From positions 1 through 15,632 of the forward strand of contig VKHC01000199.1 in NCBI GenBank assembly GCA_015143735.1: a stretch of 15,632 nucleotides of DNA, given 5' to 3'. The stretch is from Synura sp. LO234KE. Its lineage: Eukaryota; Sar; Synurophyceae; Synurales; Mallomonadaceae. Positions 9,101-15,632 of the stretch are shown here, piece by piece; positions within the stretch are counted from its first letter, which is position 1, and every line of letters begins with the position of its first letter. Under the pieces are notes generated by a model that worked only from the letters and a program-made list of their open reading frames with translations, made no database searches and had not been told where the DNA came from. The translations under genes and the position numbers were made by a program.

Positions 9101-12100
9101 TAAGGAGTAGTAGACGATACCATCTTACCAAGCTCGGCTACAACGTTGACCGCTTCGTCCTTCAACTTCCATGACAGATATCGCCAATCCCATTTTATAT
9201 TATTTTCAAGGAAATTTCTGATGCTAATTGGTCTTTCTTGATTTATCAAGTCTATGCTATTCCATAGCCCTGAAATATCCCTCAGCACTAGAGAAATACA
9301 ATCGTCTACTAGCTTTCCGATAATCTTCAACTCGGCGGTTAGAGATGCGATTGGCTCAACAGTTCTCGTCCAAGTCCAACGAAAGTTATAATTTTTTGTC
9401 ACCAGCCTTGTGCCTGCATCACTTATCCTCACACACATTTCCACAGTCCTGTCGATAACAGAGCAGATGGTACACAACAACGATCTCAAAATACAACGGT
9501 GATTTACACTCGGATCTGAGTTCACATTAGAGTCTATATTGGCCTTGACACCATTACATTTGGAGCTGAATTGAGATAAAATATCTGAGATATTGACGTT
9601 GTTTCTATTATTATCTTCGAACTCATCGTAATGCGATCGGAAGAAGCTCACCAGGCAAGCCTTTAAAGAACCAGCATTAGTGACTTGTTCAGATGCAGCT
9701 TGTATGAAGGACAAGCAAAGTCCTAAAACTTTATCCATGCTGTAAGTTACTGTGTCTGATATTCTGAATTCCCACTCCTGTGCACGTAAGCCATTCAAAC
9801 TTGAATCAAACTGCGTATGAAGTGCAATGGCTTCCATGCAATTCCTCATGGATATGAATTTGTCGAAGGCACCGTCATGTGATGTATTGTTCGCTAGACT
9901 TTCTAACTCCATCTGTAGGGACTGAAACGTATCAATGAAAGCATTCAGCTTCAAGTGACTCCCCGCCTTAAGGGTGCTTTGATCATTTTTGAGCAGGACG
10001 TCGAGGACATTAATCACGGTGGTCAGCAAGGTCTTCATATTCTTCAACCGGTCGGATATGTAGTTCACCATCTCCTGCGCATCCCCTACTTTGACAATCA
10101 GCTCAGGGATGACGCCAGAGCCCACCGCCTGAGCTTCCAACTCCTTATCAAAATAGACCTTCATATCCTTCCACTTCCCTTCGCATAGCTCTCTGATATC
10201 ATCCATAATCAGTCCTCCCTCATTGCACATCAACTTAAACCCATCTTCAAGCCACGCGTCAACATCTATATTGTTGCCATCCCAACATGATTGCAGTCTA
10301 TCCACCCAATCGCTAAGGGCAGCGAGAGCCACGCCAACCACACCTTCACCTATTCCACGTGCTCTCCCTTGCTCCAACAACGCGGATACCGAGCACTTCA
10401 ACTCCCCATCTCCCTTCCACAGTAGGTAACAGAGCCCCTCCAATTTGTTGCACAGCTCCACGTCTTCCTTCCCAAGCTCCACGACTTCCTTACTTTGCTC
10501 CGCGGTTTCCTTTTTTAGTTTACATCGGATTTGATAAGTTGCAAACGTCGCTGGGGCAAGGGTTGAACCACCTTGATGGTCAGAGACGATTGCATTCGCG
10601 ACATCGACACAGGACTCCATTAGAAGGCGATCTTCCACTTCTGTGAGGTTCTCCCCGACGCCCAACTGAAACAAGTGAAGGAAACACAAGTTTAGGGATG
10701 TCCTAAAGAATTACGGTTTCCAACTCAAAATACGAGATTATCACGAGCGCTGCTACGTACGATTGTATTCGTTTTGTATAAAACCAAAGTTAGCACCAAA
10801 TCTAATACCAGACACTTGACATTAACATCCAGCCTCGCTCTTAGCTCGAGAGTGTTTTCGTATAAATAAACCCAATAGATACTCTATTCATGACAATCAA
10901 ACACAATAGACATACAGGAACGTGTGCGTTGGTATACATGAATGTACATACATACCGATCCACTTGTGCATACTTTCACAGGTTAATATTATATTTCGGT
11001 ATGACTGAGAACTTAAGCTACTACGATATGTCACTAAGACATATTGATCATATACCTAGCGTTTTCTCATGGTCTACCTGAATAAGGAATTTATTGCGGA
11101 GATAGGTCACGGGCGACAGGCGGAGGATGAGGTCGGTGAGCATCGTAGCGAATGCGGCATAGATCTCCCAGCGCTGGGACTTCCGGTCTTCTCCATTCGC
11201 GCCTTCTAGTAACGTCCTTTGCCAGTAGAGAACTCTTTCTTTAATTGATTTAATACATGCTGTAGTCACCGTACCATGCGACACTTTGTGAGAAGTTTCG
11301 ATTACTAATTTGTCGAAATTGACGAATATGTCCGATACTGCCTTCGCAACGGCACTCTGGATATAAGAAAGGGTCATATTGGTCGCATAAATGACGCCTT
11401 TAGACAGCATAGACCAGCTGAAAATTGGATCAGCATGAAGAAATAAGATACCAACACCAATCTTGAGCCCAATATCCACAACCCCAGAGACCTCATTTCC
11501 CTTTATATGAATAGACATTAACAGAAGCTCCAACTTTGTTGTCTCAAGTATGAGAGTAGATGGACAGCCAGGACTGCCAAGTTTGTTATCAACATTTCCT
11601 GTAGTCAAAGCCTTCTTCAGTTGGTTAAGGCCCCCTAGAGCGCGGATTTTTGCCATCCAATCCTGGCGCTCTTCTTCAAATGATGAAATTAAATCCACAG
11701 GTAACCCCTCACTGCTTCCGTTTTCAAACGCGGAATTTAATATCATTATTCCGTATACGAGGAAGTGTAGGCAAGAGTACGACTCAGAGTACTTGGAACT
11801 TGTCGATATCAGCTCCTCCATCTTCGGCAGTAACGACTTCACTGCTTTGATTGTGCGAGAGATTTCATCATTATGGTACTTACGGTTTTGCTGATAGGCG
11901 GTAAAATTGTTTATACGATTTTCTAAAATTTGAAGCCCTTTCTGAGTAGCTGCCGCTCCAACAATATTCACGGAAACGCTTGAAGACATAACTTTCAACA
12001 GGAAAGATTCTAATACTTCATCAGTTTGGATGCTGAGCACTTCTGACGATTCAGATACACCTCTCCCGTAGTTAAACGCATTCCACGATGGACATGATGA

Positions 12101-12127
12101 GATATATGAATTATGTGAATTCCCCAT
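2996..12127 (-). CDS. NLR-like STAND protein: helical N-terminus, coiled coil, NACHT, ankyrin, SPRY, ankyrin; four exons
   Basis: My model joins 12127-11078, 10665-4171, 3808-3710 and 3106-2996, about 2584 residues. All three introns are phase 0 with donors CAG|GTAGAC, CAG|GTAACT and AAG|GTAAGA. Spliced positions: helical region 1-980, coiled coil about 980-1100, NACHT from about 1170 (Walker A GMAGSGKS 1187-1194, Walker B DGYDE 1273-1277, TCR sensor-like motif ending at 1315), winged-helix end FTHKTIQEYL 1908-1917, ankyrin about 2046-2125, SPRY about 2150-2340, ankyrin 2358-2548. NACHT STAND proteins are nucleotide-controlled switches that oligomerise when the C-terminal sensor is triggered; here ankyrin and SPRY would be the sensor. 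No signal peptide is evident. MGN at the start could allow N-myristoylation, but weakly. The first two exons could be separate genes, but matching phases and strong splice sites argue for one. Confidence 0.8.
3107..3709 (-). other. Proposed intron 3 (603 bases)
   Basis: The donor is AAG|GTAAGAG, an almost perfect consensus; reading through it meets a TGA after eight codons. The body is AT-rich and has stops in all minus-strand frames. A 64-codon open stretch at 3594-3400 is Tyr/Ile-rich and looks like chance. I searched it for further ankyrin-like exons and saw none. Confidence 0.5.
3710..3808 (-). CDS. Exon 3: exactly one ankyrin repeat
   Basis: Between a TTGATTGTTAG acceptor and an AAG|GTAAGA donor lie 99 bases, or 33 codons, which is the length of one canonical ankyrin repeat. 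It reads FGKTALMEACAGGNKEMV and continues KELIAADAKVDINDK, matching the G-TAL--A---G--E-V--L---GA-V---D pattern. It follows directly on exon 2, whose last residues (CDIQNQ) supply the loop before it. The exon is phase 0 at both ends, so it could be skipped or duplicated without disturbing the frame. Confidence 0.88.
3809..4170 (-). other. Intron 2 (362 bases) containing a dispersed repeat
   Basis: The donor CAG|GTAACT ends exon 2 and the acceptor TTGATTGTTAG starts exon 3. Read-through would meet a TGA after three codons (Val-Thr-Ser). The insert at 3891-4032 has a second copy at the left end of the window; the remainder is unremarkable. Confidence 0.85.
3891..4032. repeat. Dispersed noncoding repeat, copy 2, inside intron 2
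   Basis: Same orientation as 5-210 and highly similar over its length, but without the roughly 70-base segment at 117-186. It lies clear of the splice signals at both ends of the intron. Either an element inserted here and at the window's left end, or an intron fragment was copied next to degenerate gene A. Without more copies the direction cannot be decided. Confidence 0.75.
4171..10665 (-). CDS. Exon 2: helical region, coiled coil, NACHT core, winged helix, ankyrin, SPRY, ankyrin
   Basis: This single exon has 2165 codons. Its open frame runs back past 10665 only through an acceptor (CTTCACTTGTTTCAG) and has no ATG there, so it needs an upstream exon. A heptad-rich stretch at about 8640-8410 (including QLDNMDRKLDDIQREVASL) predicts a coiled coil. 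Walker A is at 8157-8134, Walker B (IELVIFLDGYDEL) at 7920-7882, and KVLITCRSEF near 7790. PFMVKVVMEILP near 7180 and RFTHKTIQEYL near 5997 match conserved NACHT-associated helical and winged-helix signatures. Ankyrin-like TLLHVAAMEGSLAVV near 5560 is followed by SPRY hallmarks: YMFEVEVKSG, IRIGW, LYCGTALDFKNKRMFFGVNG and LFPAVSS, ending in VNFGQKKFKYP. Ankyrin repeats resume from about 4640 (GQTALFHAVKQNLVKNVEFL). The roughly 570 residues between the sensor and winged-helix motifs are long for the family. Confidence 0.93.
10666..11077 (-). other. Intron 1 (412 bases)
   Basis: Donor CAG|GTAGAC at 11077-11072; acceptor TTCCTTCACTTGTTTCAG ending at 10666, with a CTAAAC branch-point-like sequence about 20 bases before it. 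The sequence between has stops in all minus-strand frames. Exon 1 read-through would stop 9 codons after the donor. The splice joins KFLIQ to LGVGENLTEVEDR in phase 0. Confidence 0.8.
11078..12127 (-). CDS. Exon 1: start of the NLR-like protein, helical N-terminal module
   Basis: 350 codons from ATG at 12127 (MGNSHNSYISSCPSWNAF) to the donor at 11078. The same frame is open for some 40 codons upstream but contains no earlier ATG, so 12127 is the likely start. The protein is predominantly helical with few charges in some segments (for example GLKIGVGILFLHADPIFSW), with no clear signal peptide. I recognise no death-fold, TIR or other standard NLR effector domain. Near its end KSQRWEIYAAFATMLTDLIL, then RLSP, resembles KTQQWRVREVAAMCTLRLS in exon 2 near residue 907. 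The two stretches share the 12-base GACAGGCGGAGG on the plus strand, which suggests an internally repeated module. If splicing to exon 2 is wrong, this would be a stand-alone 359-residue protein. Confidence 0.8.
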
Positions 12128-13033
12128 AAAATTGATAAAAGTGCAAGCAATACTAACTAATAACTCCGGTATAAAATGTACAAGGTACAGACATACAGTT
12201 TGGCGATATCGAAATCCCCATGATGTGCAAAATATTTTTTCTTTTGGTTAGACTTCCGTCAATACAAGACAGCTTCAAGAATATACGAGCTAAAGTGATT
12301 TCGAATTCAGAATACTATGAGCACTGCTAAACTGTCTCCTGGTTATCTCAAATCCAAAGATGCGGCTCCATCGGTAATTGTATAGAAAACTTCTCAATTA
12401 GATTTGGGTGCGCTCGACTGGCAGGGCTTTGTACTGATTGGTATGTCCATCCTTCCTTGCTACAACGAATAGGATTATTGAGGTCTATCTTGCCCTCGTC
12501 ACTTCAAAGCGATCTTACATCTGGATGGGGCAATTTAGGAGCCATTGGAACTCGAGATGTCTGGAGATATCTTTTGCAACGACACAGATACATGATTGTC
12601 TAACCTCGTCAATATCGATCACATGGTGCTGAAAGAATCTCGCCCATCGACAGCGGCAGAGTAGGGGAATGGGGAGTGGAAGAGAGTAAGGAAAATTGAG
12701 TCGAATAGGCTAGCTTGGTAGACTGCAGCTCCTGTGAACCTAACCCGTGGATATTGCATTACCACCCGCCTCTTGATTGTAACGGTATTGTATGTTAGTC
12801 ATGCTCCTCTCACGTTGGTTTGTGTTCGGTCGTGCTTGAGGAGATATTTGCGTACGTTATCGCCTCTCTCGACAAGATCTCACTTCATAAAGGGGTGGGG
12901 CCCTTCCTCTTCCTGATGCTGCTCGCTGTTCAAGTTCCAGTCGAATGTCCTGGAAAGGTTTTCTGTTTGCGGAAAGCGAATAAACTGTGAAGATAACTGT
13001 TACGAGTCAGAGCAACGTCATACACTTTATTGT
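12128..13033. other. Head-to-head intergenic region; no gene recognised
   Basis: About 900 bases separate the start of the NACHT gene (leftward) from the beginning of plus-strand coding-like sequence (rightward). Open stretches here (12438-12632 and 12734-12916, plus strand) are short and show no family resemblance. The promoter of the NACHT gene should lie at the left end. I see no TATAAA on the minus strand at a convincing distance from the start. TATAAAA on the plus strand at 12170-12176 faces the wrong way for it. Confidence 0.5.
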
Positions 13034-14433
13034 TTGGAGGTGAGGAAGAGCACCAATGAGATGCAGTTGCACTTCATCTGCACTTCCCCGCATCGACGCT
13101 CCCTCTTCTCCATTCTTCATCTTGGTATTACTGTACTTCAGCATTGTTCGGAGTGGATAAGTAAGGTGTACATGTTAGTGAGGGGCGGGGATGATATTGG
13201 ATACAATTGTGCGCTATTGAACCGACTCAGCATTGGGTGATGTGTCCACGTTTGAGCGAAAGAGCGTTTAATCATAACGCAGAGAACTTTTACTATAAGC
13301 TGGGAAAAATGAAGATGGTTTAAATTCTCGGATGGGAAGGGTGCTGATTCTAGTCAGAGGCGAGGTCACCGAGGCAGTTGATGGGCTCGACGAATAGCTA
13401 GTGTAACCGATATGGAAAGGATCTTACGAACTCTGTTTGCTAAGGTGAAGGTGTGGGGTAGTATATGCGAGAGGACCAACAGACTTCAAACACTGCGGGG
13501 TGTGGGGAGCGCTCTATCACGAAAAAACAGTGGTTCAGTTTCATGAAGAGATTGTGAATAGTATGATCTATACTACAACTTGTTAGTGATGATTGTTCGA
13601 GGAAAGAGTACTGCTTAAAATACTTCACTGTGATGCACAATGACGACTGTGGAGAAGATAACTTCCAGTTTGACTGCTTTATTGATGCATGCGGAAGTTT
13701 GGAATTAGGGCATAACAGTGACATTAAAGTTCGTGGTATCGACAAGGATTCTTGTAGAAAATTTTCAAAGAGCTCTTTGCGACGAGGGAGTGGTGAGCAA
13801 CGCACCGGATACCGCTACTGAGACTTTCGATAATCTCTTATCGAAAACAGATGTAAAGGATGAAGAGGAGATTGTGTTCACCTAAGAAGGTGGTGAGTGG
13901 GGTAGTGTTTGCAAGTAGATTAGCAGCTCTTTGGAGTACTTTCGTCCGGGTAATGTAACCGCTTCTGAATCCGCAAACGTTCCATCAAGATTTTGATGTG
14001 GGACGACTTGATTTGAATTTAATTAGAATCTTGTGGGATGGAAACGAGAGGTTGCTCGAGATTCAGATTTTATAGGGAAGTCTACGCTCTCACATGCAAA
14101 CGAGTCGATCGGATACCCGCTCTCTGCCGTACTACCTTTTGATCACAAGGATACTCTGGACTGGGTGGATGGGATCGCGAATAGCGTTGTTATAATGGCC
14201 GGAGCGAGGGGGAAGCAGCGGCGAGTGCGAGAGGGTTGCTTGTTTCAGCGCTCGACGCGGAATAAAAGGATTGAATCCACACACAGAGCTTGCTCAAAGT
14301 ATGAATATGGTCGCGTTAGCGGTGAATAGGTTGAGGGGAGGTACAGACGTGGACGAGGATTTGGAGGACGCGACAGAGGCACCGACGATGTTATTGTCTA
14401 CAGAAGCAAAGCCCGATGATCAGAACGCAGTGA
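13034..14433 (+). pseudogene. Decayed upstream part of an NLR-like gene
   Basis: One plus-strand register (codons starting at 13034, 13802 and 14033) holds coding-like protein for about 1.3 kb despite many stops. Pieces include EWISKVYMLVRGGDD, a segment near 13420 with MERILRTLFAKVKVWGSICE, ETFDNLLSKTDVKDEEEIVF near 13820, and 98 open codons at 14033-14329. A shift near 14300 leads to a frame with DVDEDLEDATEAPTMLLSTE, ending at 14465. This lies directly upstream of the degraded P-loop, where N-terminal and linker regions of an NLR-like gene would be. The assignment rests on register continuity and position; the individual pieces match no family I recognise. The TAATGGCC region near 14193 looks like ordinary decayed sequence. 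Confidence 0.4.
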
Positions 14434-14796
14434 GGATTGAAAGCAATTCAAAATTTCATCGATAGCAAAGAGAATGTGGATTTGATCCGTGGTTCAGCAG
14501 GAACTGGGAATAGTAACTTGATCAAGAAGTTATTGTATTAATGTACACACAAATTCAATGTGAGCCCTACCGAGGGGCCTCATCTCACGATTATTTGGCA
14601 CAAAAGTTTCCAGTGTAATTACCTAGAGTTCAGGATCCTGTACGCATAATGTGTGAATAAGGGGCGAGGTATACACACGACACTCCGTTGTATCTGGCTC
14701 AGTTGTATGAGTGTCCTCAAAGTGGTTTTCCTGGAGTCATACGACAAATACGGCCGGAGTACTAAATTAACACTTTGTGGCAAGCAAATAACTTAA
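14434..14796 (+). pseudogene. Decayed NACHT domain with mutated P-loop and Walker B
   Basis: In one plus-strand register, IQNFIDSKENVDLIRGSAGT begins a Walker A at 14491-14514 that reads GSAGTGNS: the family's invariant Lys is Asn. An in-frame TAA follows at 14539-14541, after which the same register continues with NVSPTEGPHLTIIWH, a further TAA at 14647-14649, and then VLKVVFLESYDKYGR at about 14716-14760. The last matches the NACHT Walker B pattern (hydrophobic run, D-G/S-Y-D-E) with Asp changed to Glu and Glu to Lys. The P-loop to Walker B spacing is 79 codons, against about 86 in the large gene. FIDS before the P-loop resembles the sequence common in protist and fungal NACHT proteins. Lost catalytic residues together with stops mark it as a pseudogene, from a different NACHT lineage than the central gene. 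Confidence 0.65.
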
Positions 14797-15116
14797 GTCG
14801 CCATTAGACATCGAGCGCATTTAACGTTTAGTTTGTCTCCCGACGCGAGCTGTTCGCCAAAAACACTTAAGTCATTTCAAGAGAAATAGATGCGTACTTA
14901 CGTCCATGTACGCGTTAGAGTGGAGAAAATTCTCCTTTGACTTTTGTGGTGGTGGAGTGTCGATCCCAGAGTGTGTCCGGAAAGATAATAATTTGGAAGC
15001 TATTGTCGGCGACCAAGGCGGTGAAGTGGTTCGAATTGTGACCGTTGGCTAAGAAGAATAAGAGTGATATAGATGCGCATTTTACAAAAGAAGAAATACG
15101 TGGAAAAAATGAATAG
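14797..15116. other. No feature recognised
   Basis: Stops occur in every plus-strand frame and nothing resembles the sensor or later NACHT motifs expected here. It may be the eroded middle of the neighbouring pseudogene. Confidence 0.4.
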
Positions 15117-15520
15117 ATGAGGATATTCTTTTCGTCGAAAGATTTCGAATCATAAACACGACGAGAGAGTCTGGAATATCCTGCAGTAGTTGTAGCTTCG
15201 TCCGTCTACCTTAATCCGAAGCTGAAGTACAATCTTACAATAGATATAGTTTCTGTGATGGTAACTGTGACTGGGACAGATTCCTCCAACAACGCTCTCG
15301 ATGAATCAATTAAGCGTTTGTTGCCGATTATCCATAACAGGAATCCCGGAATTCTCTATGATACCGTTCACGATCCAGATGATGTCAAAAGTACTATCAA
15401 CTTTTAAACTTAATCACAAGAAAGTTGACGAAAAATATACGGAGATAGTGCTGAAGTAGAGGCTGAGATCGCTGGGGGTGCGATGCCACTCGAAGTCCTC
15501 GAGGCGATGAAGGAAGTTGC
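15117..15520 (+). pseudogene. Decayed coding sequence of unknown family
   Basis: One plus-strand register carries MRIFFSSKDFES, a TAA at 15153-15155, then about 83 open codons (including EYPAVVVASSVYLNPKLKY and KRLLPIIHNRNPGILYDTVH) to a TAA at 15405-15407. After two further stops the same register gives VEAEIAGGAMPLEVLEAM, ending in TGA at about 15520. Other frames then carry similar-looking sequence to the window edge. Register continuity over 400 bases suggests real but dead coding sequence. It may be the continuation of the NACHT pseudogene or a separate gene; no domain was recognised. Confidence 0.35.
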
Positions 15521-15632
15521 TGGATGAGAACGATAATGATAATGTAAGGATCGGTGGATAGGAACAGAAGATGGAGAAGTACTAATATCAAAAGAATTGG
15601 AGCAGCAGTAGGAAACAGAATAGGTTTTAGAA

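Noticed and set aside
11550-11894. Plus-strand 114-codon open frame
   Set aside because: It lies antisense within exon 1 of the NACHT gene, with no independent support.
12170-12180. TATAAAA box near the NACHT gene start
   Set aside because: It is on the plus strand, pointing away from the gene, and no plus-strand gene starts nearby.
13440-13805. Minus-strand 121-codon open frame
   Set aside because: It opposes the plus-strand register that continues toward the degraded P-loop, and its composition (Ser, Pro and Leu-rich without motifs) looks like a shadow.

Overview
The window looks like nuclear DNA of a eukaryote, most likely a microbial one such as a protist or early-branching fungus. It has long reading frames interrupted by GT-AG introns of about 360-600 bases with pyrimidine-rich acceptors, AATAAA signals just after stop codons, and a very large multidomain protein of a class (NACHT + ankyrin + SPRY) expanded in many such genomes. 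I cannot name the organism. No rRNA, tRNA, CRISPR array or bacterial operon was seen.

The centre (about 2996-12127, minus strand) is one gene that I reconstruct as four exons separated by three phase-0 introns. Exons 1 and 2 encode a long helical N-terminus. Exon 2 also carries a coiled coil, a NACHT NTPase, its winged-helix end, ankyrin repeats, a SPRY domain and more ankyrin repeats. Exon 3 is exactly one 33-codon ankyrin repeat. A probable exon 4 supplies a short tail and stop, followed at once by AATAAA. The predicted protein is about 2584 residues. By its architecture it is an NLR-like STAND protein: an oligomerising NTPase switch with a C-terminal sensor built from ankyrin and SPRY modules. 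A role in non-self sensing or signalling is inferred from the family, not shown here.

The left side (1-2880) holds two degenerate, directly repeated copies of an unrecognised minus-strand gene with a Ser/Asp/Glu-rich segment. Both are broken by stops or frameshifts. The first 210 bases match part of intron 2 of the central gene, so a noncoding repeat is also dispersed here.

The right side (about 13030-15632, plus strand) is decayed coding sequence running head-to-head with the central gene. It includes a recognisable NACHT P-loop whose catalytic Lys is replaced by Asn, an in-frame stop soon after, and a degraded Walker B at the expected distance. The locus therefore reads as one apparently intact NLR-like gene beside a dead relative and other gene wreckage, as expected for a birth-and-death family.
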